DNA from: Methanosarcina acetivorans C2A
GTDB taxonomy: Archaea; Halobacteriota; Methanosarcinia; Methanosarcinales; Methanosarcinaceae
DNA: 64,000 bases
Assembly (NCBI RefSeq): GCF_000007345.1
Contig: NC_003552.1
Coordinates: forward strand, 930,001 to 994,000
Direction: 5' to 3'
Positions 52,633 to 61,445 of this stretch are shown here, piece by piece. The notes under the pieces were generated by a model, which saw only the letters and a list, made by a program, of their open reading frames with translations, searched no databases and was not told the origin of the DNA. Position numbers and translations under genes: made by a program. Position 1 is the stretch's first letter, and every line of letters starts with the position of its first letter.

Positions 52633-53571
52633 ATGATAAAGGATATTGCTGCCTCTGGAAATGCCGGAATACTCTCTTTTATTCAGGCTTTGAATATTAG
52701 CAGAATTAACCAAATTGTCAGCAGCGTAGCCAGGCCGTTCTCCAGGTTCAGTACCGAAGGTAAAATTGGGATCTTTGGCGTTCTCTGTATTATTTTAATG
52801 GCAGTTTTTGCTCCTGTGATAACAATGTATCCTCCCCAGAAGATCACAGGGGATTCCCTTGAACCTCCGGGTCCCGGACACATTCTCGGAACCGATGAAC
52901 TTGGGATGGATATCTGGTCACAGATATGTTACGGGGCAAGAATGAGCCTTACAATAGGACTTGCAGTAGCCCTTGCGTCTGGGTTTGGGGGAGGAGCTAT
53001 CGGAATACTGGCCGGATATATGGGAGGGCACATTGACCAGGGCCTGATGCGAGTAATCGATGTGACAATGGCCCTTCCGAGTTTTCCTCTTCTTATTGTA
53101 ATATCCGCTTTTCTCGGACCGAGTATCCTTAACGTAATTTTTGTACTCGTGCTTTTCAGCTGGGCAAAACCCGCACGTATTGCACGTTCCCAGACGCTGG
53201 CATTAAAGAAGAACAACTACATTATTGCTGCCAGGAATTACGGAGCAACGCCATTTTACCTTCTCCGGAAGCATATATTTCCTGAAGTTTTGCCTGTTCT
53301 GTTTGTACTTGTCATCGGCATATCCTCTCATGCAATCATAGCCGAAGCGGGCCTTGCCTTTCTGGGCCTTGGAGACCCCACTTCCAAGAGCTGGGGGATG
53401 ATGCTTAATCATGCAACCGGTTTTCGTTCGATATATTTTACGCCTTACTGGCAATGGTGGCTCTTGCCTCCGTTGTTTATGCTCATTTTCCTCCTGCTCT
53501 GTCTGGCTTTCATAAGCAGGGATATGGAAAGGATACTTGATCCTAAATTAAAGATCAAAAAAGGGTTCTGA
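52633..53571 (+). CDS. ABC transporter permease, DppC/NikC type
   Basis: A 312-residue permease: OppC-like N-terminal helix (KIGIFGVLCIILMAVFAPVI), GTDELGMDIWSQICYGARMSL motif, and the EAA loop NYIIAARNYGATPFYLLRKHIFPEVLP. The ATG at 52633 follows GGGAGTTGGG 13 nt after the previous stop; the longer frame to 52543 overlaps the upstream gene and is not used. It partners the DppB-like permease. Confidence 0.92.
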   Translation: MIKDIAASGNAGILSFIQALNISRINQIVSSVARPFSRFSTEGKIGIFGVLCIILMAVFAPVITMYPPQKITGDSLEPPGPGHILGTDELGMDIWSQICYGARMSLTIGLAVALASGFGGGAIGILAGYMGGHIDQGLMRVIDVTMALPSFPLLIVISAFLGPSILNVIFVLVLFSWAKPARIARSQTLALKKNNYIIAARNYGATPFYLLRKHIFPEVLPVLFVLVIGISSHAIIAEAGLAFLGLGDPTSKSWGMMLNHATGFRSIYFTPYWQWWLLPPLFMLIFLLLCLAFISRDMERILDPKLKIKKGF

Positions 53572-53573
53572 TT

Positions 53574-55295
53574 ATGAGTCTGCTTAAAATCAATGATCTT
53601 AAATGCCATTATCTGACTGACATTGATACTGTTAAGGCTGTTGATGGTATTTCTTTTGAAATCGAAGAAGGAGAAATTCTGGGCATTGTCGGGGAATCAG
53701 GTAGTGGCAAGACCACTGTTGCCCTCGGGATAATGGGGCTTTTGCCGGAAAATACAGCCATTTCCGGGGAAATTCTGTACAGGGGTGAGCTAATCTCTTC
53801 TCTGCCCGAAGCCGGGATGGATAAACTCAGGTGGAAAGATATCGCAATAGTTTTTCAAAACGGTCTGGAGGTTATGAACCCTGTTATGAAAGTAGGTATT
53901 CAGGTAACGGAACCAATGATCAGGCATCTTGATCTCAGCCCTGAAAAAGCCAGGAGTAAATGTGCCGATCTCTTCCGAACTGTTGGCCTCGACCCTAAAT
54001 GGATGGATTCATATCCTCACCAGCTCTCCGGGGGCATGAGACAGAGGGTTCTTCTGGCAATGGCCCTTTCATGCAATCCGAAATTACTGATCCTTGATGA
54101 AGTTACTTCCGCCCTTGACGCATTTACCCGAAAGGAGATCAGGGACCTTCTTGTCGACCTTCAGAAGAAGAACGGGTATACGATGTTAATGATCTCTCAT
54201 GATATCACTTTTGTGTCTTCGGTGGCGTCCAGGATTGTTGTTATGTATTCCGGAAGGGTTGTTGAAACCGGCCCTGTAAGGGATATTCTCGTATCTCCCC
54301 GTCATCCCTATACAAGAGGGCTTGTCCATTCTACCCCTGATATTTTTGTTTATAAAGATTTATGGGGAATTCCCGGGGATATCCCGGCAGGGGACGGGTT
54401 TAAGGGCTGTCCTTTCAGCCCGAGATGCACACAAAAAATCGATGTTTGCAGTAAAGCTCCCCCGGTCCTGGCACCTGTCGGAGGCGGGCGGGAAATTGCA
54501 TGCCATAGAGGTGGCATAGCAGATCTTCTGGAGGCAAAAAACCTGAATTTCAGGTATCGTCTTCCGGATGGCGAATATCTTCAGGCAGTTGATAATGTCA
54601 GTCTGGAGGTAAGAGAGGGTGAAGTTCTTGCACTTGTCGGTCAGACCGGTTCGGGTAAGTCAACCCTGGCACATATCCTTGCAAACGTAATAAGGCCCGA
54701 GTGCGGAGAGGTACTGTTTATGGACGGGAATGTCAGTGGGGGAAACTATGGAAACAGGTTCAATGGCATTCAAATTGTATTCCAGGATCCTTTCAGTTCT
54801 ACCAGCAGCAGGTTTACCGTGCTTGATGCAGTCAAAGAGCCTCTTGATATCAATAAGATAGGGTCCAATGGAGATAGGCTGCAAATGGTTAAAAATGCCC
54901 TTGAACTTGTTCGCCTCCCAAACACTGATAATTTCCTTAGCAAATATTGCGGGGAATTGAGCGGTGGGCAGAGGCAGAGGGTTGCACTTGCCAGAGCAAT
55001 GGTTATGGAACCAAAACTCCTTATTGCCGATGAGATAACTTCGGCCCTGGATGTTTCAACCTCTGCAAATGTATTGCGTCTTTTGAAGGGCCTTCAGAAC
55101 AGGAGAGGGTTTGCAATGATATACATTTCACATGACCTCTCCCTCACCCTGAAGATTGCTGACAGAATAGCCGTTATGAATTCCGGAAAGATCGTAGAGG
55201 TGGGTAATTCCCATGATGTAATGCTTTCACCCTCGGATGAGTATACAAAAAGGCTTGTTGGTTCAAGAATAGGACTGTGCTGTCATACTCATTAA
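53574..55295 (+). CDS. Fused double ABC ATPase, DppDF/NikDE type
   Basis: A 573-residue protein with two complete nucleotide-binding domains that energise the importer. Domain 1: Walker A GESGSGKTT, signature LSGGMRQR, Walker B LLILDEVTS, then the OppD-type Cys-rich linker CPFSPRCTQKIDVC. Domain 2: GQTGSGKST, LSGGQRQR, LLIADEITS. In most bacteria these are two proteins; here they are fused with correct order. It starts 2 nt after the permease stop. Confidence 0.93.
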   Translation: MSLLKINDLKCHYLTDIDTVKAVDGISFEIEEGEILGIVGESGSGKTTVALGIMGLLPENTAISGEILYRGELISSLPEAGMDKLRWKDIAIVFQNGLEVMNPVMKVGIQVTEPMIRHLDLSPEKARSKCADLFRTVGLDPKWMDSYPHQLSGGMRQRVLLAMALSCNPKLLILDEVTSALDAFTRKEIRDLLVDLQKKNGYTMLMISHDITFVSSVASRIVVMYSGRVVETGPVRDILVSPRHPYTRGLVHSTPDIFVYKDLWGIPGDIPAGDGFKGCPFSPRCTQKIDVCSKAPPVLAPVGGGREIACHRGGIADLLEAKNLNFRYRLPDGEYLQAVDNVSLEVREGEVLALVGQTGSGKSTLAHILANVIRPECGEVLFMDGNVSGGNYGNRFNGIQIVFQDPFSSTSSRFTVLDAVKEPLDINKIGSNGDRLQMVKNALELVRLPNTDNFLSKYCGELSGGQRQRVALARAMVMEPKLLIADEITSALDVSTSANVLRLLKGLQNRRGFAMIYISHDLSLTLKIADRIAVMNSGKIVEVGNSHDVMLSPSDEYTKRLVGSRIGLCCHTH

Positions 55296-55396
55296 ACATT
55301 ATAGATTTTTTTACAATTTATGAATTTTCACTGTTTATTTTTGTCAATGAAAGGTGAGTTTTTGATATGTGAATTTCTAATAATTGTTCAAAATCT

Positions 55397-55453
55397 AGGT
55401 TTGAAGGTTCTGTTCAGGTTTGAAGGTTCTGTTCAGGTTTGAAGGTCTTGTTT
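55397..55453. repeat. Three 19 bp tandem repeats at the exporter ribosome site
   Basis: AGGTTTGAAGGTTCTGTTC at 55397 and 55416, then AGGTTTGAAGGTCTTGTTT at 55435, ending three bases before the ATG at 55457. Each copy carries a GAAGGT that could act as ribosome site. Confidence 0.85.
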
Positions 55454-55456
55454 GAT

Positions 55457-56449
55457 ATGAGCGCAATAATAGTTAAAGAGCTGACAAAAAAGTTCGGAGA
55501 ATTTACTGCCGTAGACGGCGTCTCATTCTCGGTTGAGCCCGGTGAGCTTTTCGGGCTTTTAGGCCCTAACGGGGCGGGAAAGACGACTATAATCAATATG
55601 CTGACCACTCTTCTCCTTCCTACGGCAGGTGATGCTGAAATCTCAGGATATGACCTTAGAAGAGATCCTCATGAGATCAGGAATAATATCGGAATAATAT
55701 TTCAGGACCCTTCGCTCGATATAGGGCTTACAGGGATGGAAAATCTTGAGTTTCACGCCATGATGTATAACATCGGTTCGGATGAGCGGAAAAAAAGAAT
55801 CCGGGAAGTGCTTGATGTTGTGGGGCTGGCTGATAAAGCTGATATCCTTGTTGAAAATTATTCAGGCGGGATGAAGAGACGGCTTGAAATTGCAAGGGGG
55901 CTTATTCATTATCCGAAAGTCTTGTTTCTTGACGAGCCTACTCTCGGGCTTGATGCACAGACCCGGAGATCGATATGGGAGCACATCAGAAAGCTGAACC
56001 GAAATTACGGGACCTGTGTCATTCTGACTACTCATTATATGGAAGAGGCTGATTTCCTCTGCGACCGCATTGCGATAATTGACCATGGAAAGATAATCGC
56101 GCTTGATACCCCGGCAGGTCTGAAGAACTGCCTTCGGGGGGATTGTGTTAGCCTGACTGTTGAGGGGAGGGTTGAGCTCATTGCGGCTGCCCTTGGGGAG
56201 AAGGAATGGGTAAGGGAAATTGTCCCTAACGGAAAAACGCTTGATGTTATTCTATCGGATTATGGAACAAATATTCCTTATATTTTTCAGACCGCCGGCA
56301 GTCTGGGGGTCGGAATAAGTTCAATAAACTTCAGTAAACCGAGTCTTGAAGATGTTTTTCTCCGCCTGACAGGTTCGATAATACGGGAACAGGAAGGCAG
56401 CAGACAGTCAGCCCGGCGGGACCGGATGAGAAGGAGGATGCTCCGATGA
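55457..56449 (+). CDS. ABC exporter ATP-binding protein (DrrA/CcmA-like)
   Basis: A 330-residue ATPase with Walker A GPNGAGKTT, signature YSGGMKRRLEIARG, Walker B VLFLDEPTLG and the DrrA C-terminal region (KTLDVILSDYG...SLEDVFLRLTG). It powers an ABC-2 exporter with the following gene, which it overlaps by 4 nt (ATGA). The ATG at 55457 is chosen because MSAIIVKEL is the canonical start; an upstream in-frame start at 55439 lies inside a repeat. The exported substrate is unknown. Confidence 0.9.
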   Translation: MSAIIVKELTKKFGEFTAVDGVSFSVEPGELFGLLGPNGAGKTTIINMLTTLLLPTAGDAEISGYDLRRDPHEIRNNIGIIFQDPSLDIGLTGMENLEFHAMMYNIGSDERKKRIREVLDVVGLADKADILVENYSGGMKRRLEIARGLIHYPKVLFLDEPTLGLDAQTRRSIWEHIRKLNRNYGTCVILTTHYMEEADFLCDRIAIIDHGKIIALDTPAGLKNCLRGDCVSLTVEGRVELIAAALGEKEWVREIVPNGKTLDVILSDYGTNIPYIFQTAGSLGVGISSINFSKPSLEDVFLRLTGSIIREQEGSRQSARRDRMRRRMLR

Positions 56450-57210
56450 TTCAGGGAAGAGTTGTATATGTCCTCTGGCGGCGTGAAATGATTAAGTATT
56501 TCAGGGCAAGGTCCAGGATAGCGGGTGCTATTGGCATGCCGGCTTTTATGCTGATCTTTCAGGGTATGGGCTTTAGAAAAGTAGAATTTCCGGGCCTGCC
56601 CGAATCGATAGGATATTTTCAGTATCTTGTGCCGGGTATTATCGGGATGACCCTTCTCTTTACGGCCGCTTATGCAGGTATGAGTGTCATAATGGACAAG
56701 CAGTTCGGATTTTTAAAAGAGGTTATGGTGACTCCTGCAAGTAGAATCTCTATTGTCCTCGGGATGATCTCCGGAAGTGCAACCACATCGCTCATTCAGG
56801 CCCTTATTATTATGATGATGTCGGTATTACTTGGTTTTAAGCTGCCTTTTCTTCCTGCGATCCTGTCCTCTTTCGTGATAATGGTTCTTATATCGATGAT
56901 CTTTATAAATATAGGCTTGATTTTGTCCTCCGTACTGAAGGATTTTCACGGGTTCAGTACGGTTATTAATTTTATTGCGTTCCCTCTGTTTCTTTTATCC
57001 GGGGCTTTATTTCCGGTTTCAAATTTGCCGGCTTCGATAAGGATTCTATCTTATTTCGATCCGCTGACATACGGTGTGGATGCTCTGAGGGGAGTGTTGA
57101 TCGGTCACTGTGAATTCTCAATTGTTCTGGATATCTCCATTCTTTTTACACTGTCGGTTCTGATGGTCTGCGCCAGTGGTTATTTCTTCCGGAGGGCAGA
57201 GACGATATAA
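56446..57210 (+). CDS. ABC-2 exporter permease (DrrB-like)
   Basis: A 254-residue membrane protein of the ABC2_membrane family with six predicted helices, the LVPGIIGMTLLFTAAYAG region and the C-terminal LPASIRILSYFDPLTYGVDALRG motif characteristic of drug or polysaccharide exporters. It is translationally coupled to the ATPase. The proximity to the importer operon (same strand, ~160 nt spacer) suggests that the two transporters may act on related ligands, such as a chelator exported and re-imported; this is inference. Confidence 0.9.
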   Translation: MIQGRVVYVLWRREMIKYFRARSRIAGAIGMPAFMLIFQGMGFRKVEFPGLPESIGYFQYLVPGIIGMTLLFTAAYAGMSVIMDKQFGFLKEVMVTPASRISIVLGMISGSATTSLIQALIIMMMSVLLGFKLPFLPAILSSFVIMVLISMIFINIGLILSSVLKDFHGFSTVINFIAFPLFLLSGALFPVSNLPASIRILSYFDPLTYGVDALRGVLIGHCEFSIVLDISILFTLSVLMVCASGYFFRRAETI

Positions 57211-57382
57211 TCTTTTTTGTTTTAAAACGGAAGGATATGGATTTTCTTTCCTGCTCTCCGAATTTTACGTCGGCTAGATGAGATCTTTTGGTCTTCTTGT
57301 TCGACTTGTTACTATTTCGGCATATATTTATGTTCTAAGTTACATATTTTTAAAAAAAATAAATAGTGGAGGAATAATTTCA

Positions 57383-58459
57383 ATGGCATCCAGAATGACA
57401 TCACCGGAACGTATGGCAGCTGTTATATCGGGCCAAAAACCTGATCGTATACCAGTGGTCCCGTTTATAGAGGGGTATGCTGCGCAAATTACAGGCATAT
57501 CTCTTGGAGATTTTTACGCGGACGGGGACAAATGTTTTGAGGCGCAGTTTGCATCCATGCGGCTTCACGGTTATGAGCAAACTCCTATGTATGGGTATGC
57601 CTCGTGCGGAGCGTGGGAATTCGGAGGAGAGATAGGTTTTCCTTACGGAAAAGGGCAGGGTGCGCCTTATGTAAAAAAGCATCCTGTAGAAACTATTGAA
57701 GATATAGACAAACTCGAAGTCCCGGATTTTGGCAGGGAATTACCCGGCGCATACAAAATTGCAGATAGAGTCGCAACCAGGTGTGTTGAGCTTGGAATGC
57801 CAGCTACCGTGCAAATCGGCAGTATTTTTACTGCAGCTTCGGTTGTTGCGGATACATCCGAATTCCTGGCCTGGCTCATTATGGAACCAAAAGCTGTCCA
57901 CCGCTTGCTTGATAAAGTAAGTGAGATGTTTGTCAATGCTCTGGATTATTTTGCAGATAAGTACGGTTCCGAAAGCCTGCTTCCTTTTGATGGAGGGCCG
58001 TCCGAATCAAATAATATGATTTCCCCGCAGATGTTTGAGGAGTTTGCATACCCGTATATGAAAAAAGTTCATACCCGTGTAAAAGAACTGGGCATACATG
58101 CCGTGCTTATGCACCCGTGTGCTAATCAGAACCTGAATATCCCCTACTATGTAAAGTTAAGGGAAGAGATGAATTGGGCTGGTAAATATTTATGGCTCTT
58201 CGGACCGGAAACGCCTATTAAAGATCAGATCAAAGCTTTTGGCGACCACGATGTTATCTGTGGCAATATCAATCCTCCGCTTTTCCTCACAAATTCATAT
58301 GAAGAACTCCTGGAAATATGCAGGCGTAATATCGAAGAAGGAATTAATTCTCCTTCCGGGTATGTTCTTTCACCCGGTTGCGAGTTTCCGGTCAATGCTG
58401 CTCCTGTAAAAGTGATGGCAATGGTAGATGCAGCAGAAAAATACGGTAGATACGAATGA
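57383..58459 (+). CDS. MtaA/MtbA-like methylcobamide:CoM methyltransferase family protein (URO-D fold)
   Basis: A 358-residue uroporphyrinogen-decarboxylase-fold protein. A zinc-site pattern like that of MtaA/MtbA is present: H244 and C246 in LMHPCANQN and C333 in SPGCEFP. Such enzymes transfer methyl from corrinoid protein to coenzyme M in methylotrophic methanogenesis. The ATG at 57383 is set by GGAGG 11 nt upstream; the upstream in-frame extension contains the promoter TATA region (57330-57350). It is convergent with the RamA-like gene, and no corrinoid protein gene is in the window, so the partner must be elsewhere. Confidence 0.85.
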   Translation: MASRMTSPERMAAVISGQKPDRIPVVPFIEGYAAQITGISLGDFYADGDKCFEAQFASMRLHGYEQTPMYGYASCGAWEFGGEIGFPYGKGQGAPYVKKHPVETIEDIDKLEVPDFGRELPGAYKIADRVATRCVELGMPATVQIGSIFTAASVVADTSEFLAWLIMEPKAVHRLLDKVSEMFVNALDYFADKYGSESLLPFDGGPSESNNMISPQMFEEFAYPYMKKVHTRVKELGIHAVLMHPCANQNLNIPYYVKLREEMNWAGKYLWLFGPETPIKDQIKAFGDHDVICGNINPPLFLTNSYEELLEICRRNIEEGINSPSGYVLSPGCEFPVNAAPVKVMAMVDAAEKYGRYE

Positions 58460-58689
58460 AGAAAGCAGAACTTGAACCGCGTGCTTGAGAAGTCTTGAAA
58501 TATCCTCACAGGATAAGTGGAAGTAACACTAAAACGTTTCGAATTAAAAAAGGGGTTTAGAAAGTAAAATTCCCCCATATCCTGAATATTAAAGAAGAAA
58601 GGGAATAAAAGATTACCGGGACTCTGTAAGTGGTTTCCATTTTCGTCTTTTATTTTCTCCTTCAGCCTTTTTTAAACCCTGAGCAGCAG

Positions 58690-59145
58690 TCACTGGAACT
58701 CTGAAGTGGTATATGTTGCAAGCTCAAGAAAAGGTATTTTTACAAGTTCCATTTCTGTAAATTCTGCTTCTGCAAGTTCTGATCCTGCAAGCTCTGATCC
58801 TGCAATTTCCACTTCCACAATTTCTGTTTCTGCAAGCTTCTTTTTTGCAAGATTCTTTCCTATACTGACTGCGTTAAGCACTGCATTGGGAATAAGGCAT
58901 CCCCGTGTGCAGTCCAGGGCGCATTCCCTGGTGCACTCAAAGGAGCAATCCGTTTGTCTTTCCAGCTCAAGGGTGAGTTCGCTCTGGTTCTCGGGCAGTT
59001 CCCGAAGAGGGAATTCCAGGCAGGTGAGTTCCCGGAATTTCTCGCAGGGGGTATCGATCTTTACGATGATTCTGCCTCCTTTCACCCTTCCCGTTACCGT
59101 ATGGCAAAAACCGCACATGCAGGAAGATACACGTATTTTTATCAT
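58690..59145 (-). CDS. Cys-rich protein next to RamA (DUF6951-like)
   Basis: A 151-residue protein beginning MIKIRVSSCMCGFCHTVTG, with several Cys pairs (CMCGFC; CSFECTRECALDCTRGC) suitable for Fe-S or metal binding, and a C-terminal pentapeptide-like tail repeated every five residues (LAETE IVEVE IAGSE LAGSE LAEAE FTEME). The ATG at 59145 is preferred, as the frame to 59232 extends into the RamA gene (end 59192) without need; a start inside that overlap cannot be excluded. Proteins of this type are found beside RamA-like activases; the function is unknown. Confidence 0.65.
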   Translation of the reverse strand: MIKIRVSSCMCGFCHTVTGRVKGGRIIVKIDTPCEKFRELTCLEFPLRELPENQSELTLELERQTDCSFECTRECALDCTRGCLIPNAVLNAVSIGKNLAKKKLAETEIVEVEIAGSELAGSELAEAEFTEMELVKIPFLELATYTTSEFQ

Positions 59146-59191
59146 TTCCAGAGCCCCTGCCATTTTGTCTGTTTTCAGGGATTCTCCCCCC

Positions 59192-60883
59192 TCAGTAGAC
59201 CCCGCCGGTGATGCTGCCTTTCTGAAGCCCACTCGTGTTTTGAATTGCGATATTCTTGAAGTCTATAGCTTTTATCGGGCAGGCTCGGACACAGCGTCTG
59301 CAGCTCGTTCCCAGGCAGTCCTGAGTCCTGCAGCTTGCAAAGAAGCTCCCGTTTTTCTCGATGGTCACAAGGGCATTTTCCGGGCACTCTTCGTTACAGC
59401 GGCTGCACTGGATACAGCCTTCCACAGGCACCTCTATGGTAATTCCCACGTCTTCCACGATCTCAACGGGCACGTTTCCGGTTTCCTCGATATCCTTTGA
59501 GGCCCGCTTTTCCATCACCGCATTTTCTACCGGTCCAGGGAGAGGCGGATATTTGTACATCTTAAAAAACTTTTTGTACAACTTCAGGCTCATGCCTTCG
59601 GTCCAGTAGGAAAGCTCGCATGTGTAGATGTTCTTGAAGGTTTCGCTGGTGGCCATCATCAGGTGGTCGGCTTTTATTGTCCTTGCAAGGGCAATAACCT
59701 CCCCGAGCCTGGACTCGTCAAGGAGAAGTTCGCGTGCAAGCGCGATAGAAGTGTTCCCGAACTGAACCGCCTTCTTTGAGAAATCCGGACAGGAACCTAT
59801 TTTTCTGGCTTTCCTGCAGTCCACATATGTCCCGGAAGCTCCTGACATATAGACGTTTTCCAGTTCCTCAAAAGGCACTCCAGCTTCAAGCAGCAGAGTG
59901 AGCTGAGCTGCCCGGATTGCCCCTATGGCTTTTCCGGCTTCGGCAATATCTGCGTCTGTAATCTCTATCCCGTTTCCAAGGATCAGCCGTCCGTCGGGCA
60001 GTTTCGGAGGTTGTTCCATAAGCCCCGTTTCCATTGCAAGCGCAATAACTGCAATTACCCCGGTCCCGGTAATTCCCACAGCTTCGATTTCTCCTCTTTC
60101 CACAGTCTCGCCGGTAACAGGATCGATTAGGGCTCCGGGTCTTCCTTCCATCTTTTCGTCCAGGACCGTAAGCCGCCAGCAGTCCTTTTCTATATCCTTT
60201 TCTATACGTTTCTTTTCAAGATTCACGTCGGAAATCGCACCCGGGCTTGCAATCATTCCGCAGCTGATACCCTGTCCCTCGATGGCCGGGCCTGCAGCCG
60301 CACTGCCTGTGATAATTCTGTCGCCTGTTTTTATTGCCATTTCCGCATTCGTCCCGTAGTCGGTGACAATGGAGACCTCTTTCCGGTTCAGGAAATCGGT
60401 TTCGATCATCATCGCGAGGGCATCGGCTCCGATCTCATGGGCAATAGCCGGAGGCACGGTTATTTCGCAGTTAGGAAGGTTCAGGACCCCCCTGAAAAGA
60501 TCGGATGCCGGAAAGACCTTGGCACTCCGGTCCACATTTTCGACTCCAAGCCTTCTCTGCATGTTTTTTCCGGCAAAGGCCAGGTCCCTGATCTCCGAGT
60601 TCTGGAAAAGCGAAAGCTGGATAGGGTTCCCGCATACAACAAGTTTCCGAATGCAGGTCGGGTCTACCCCAAAGGTCGCAATAATCTTGCTTACAGCGTC
60701 CAGTATGATGCTGTTTGCAATATCTTCCCCGACTTCCAGTGCGAAGTCCAGGTGGTCGATCACATTGCCCCCTGGCAGGGGGTGCCTCATCGTCATGGCA
60801 GTTCTTACAACTTTTTTTGTTTCCAGGTCTATGAGCTGCGCTCGAAAGCCGCTGGTACCCAGATCAAGTGCGATCCCGTACAT
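59192..60883 (-). CDS. ramA: RamA-like ATP-dependent corrinoid reductive activase
   Basis: A 563-residue protein of the RACo/RamA type: the ASKHA ATPase domain (ALDLGTSGFRAQLIDL; SIVTDYGTNAEMAIKTGD; GTGVIAVIALAME) is followed by a C-terminal ferredoxin domain with two [4Fe-4S] motifs (CIQCSRCNEEC and CLGTSCRRCVRAC). It reduces Co(II) to Co(I) of inactivated corrinoid proteins in methyltransferase systems at the expense of ATP. The N-terminal 2Fe-2S domain of bacterial RACo is absent, as in RamA. It overlaps or adjoins the Cys-rich gene downstream on the same strand. Confidence 0.92.
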   Translation of the reverse strand: MYGIALDLGTSGFRAQLIDLETKKVVRTAMTMRHPLPGGNVIDHLDFALEVGEDIANSIILDAVSKIIATFGVDPTCIRKLVVCGNPIQLSLFQNSEIRDLAFAGKNMQRRLGVENVDRSAKVFPASDLFRGVLNLPNCEITVPPAIAHEIGADALAMMIETDFLNRKEVSIVTDYGTNAEMAIKTGDRIITGSAAAGPAIEGQGISCGMIASPGAISDVNLEKKRIEKDIEKDCWRLTVLDEKMEGRPGALIDPVTGETVERGEIEAVGITGTGVIAVIALAMETGLMEQPPKLPDGRLILGNGIEITDADIAEAGKAIGAIRAAQLTLLLEAGVPFEELENVYMSGASGTYVDCRKARKIGSCPDFSKKAVQFGNTSIALARELLLDESRLGEVIALARTIKADHLMMATSETFKNIYTCELSYWTEGMSLKLYKKFFKMYKYPPLPGPVENAVMEKRASKDIEETGNVPVEIVEDVGITIEVPVEGCIQCSRCNEECPENALVTIEKNGSFFASCRTQDCLGTSCRRCVRACPIKAIDFKNIAIQNTSGLQKGSITGGVY

Positions 60884-61445
60884 TTTTATACTCCACTTGC
60901 AGCAGTTGTTGAAAATTAAGAAAAAAAAATACCCTCTCTATCCTGTCCACATCAGGATACCGTATATCGGAATACCATATACCGGGTTAACTTCAGGCAG
61001 TGAAATTGGCTGCGCAGCTTCATCACTGTTATTCAATCTTTTTTATCTAAATTTGGGCTTAAATGTATATAACATAATTCGCAGCTTATCGTAAAGGGGC
61101 TTGATTTCAGTAAAGGCATTGATTTTTTAAGGGGCATTGATTTTTTAAGGGCATCGATTTAAAGAAGCTATGATATTATTAGAGGGGAAGGAGGACTGAG
61201 GAAAGTGCCATTACTGTCTGAAAAATAGCTTTTTTCTCTTCAAAAATCTCTGCAGTATCATTCGTCAGGTACAACCGGAACGTAATAAAAGAAGACAGTA
61301 TTCAGGATTTCTCGACAGGAGTAAATGTTTTTCAAATAAATGAAAGAAAAAGTTGTGGGAAATTTGAGAAAATTTATCTCAATGTTTTTCTCAATTCCCC
61401 TTCATTTTATCATTTTTCCCATGTTTTTCCTTCTTTTTTCCTCAA
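60884..61445. other. Intergenic region upstream of ramA-like gene
   Basis: No gene. TATA-like sequence at about 61065-61075 (GTATATAACATAA) may serve the minus-strand gene. A short tandem repeat at 61091-61160 is described separately. Confidence 0.4.
61091..61160. repeat. Four ~18 bp tandem repeats AAGG(GG)CATTGATTTTTT
   Basis: Consecutive degenerate units of (GT)AAAGG..(C/T)TTGATTT in a 70 bp block: 61091, 61110, 61128 and 61146. It lies 210-280 nt upstream of the ramA-like start. Confidence 0.65.
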
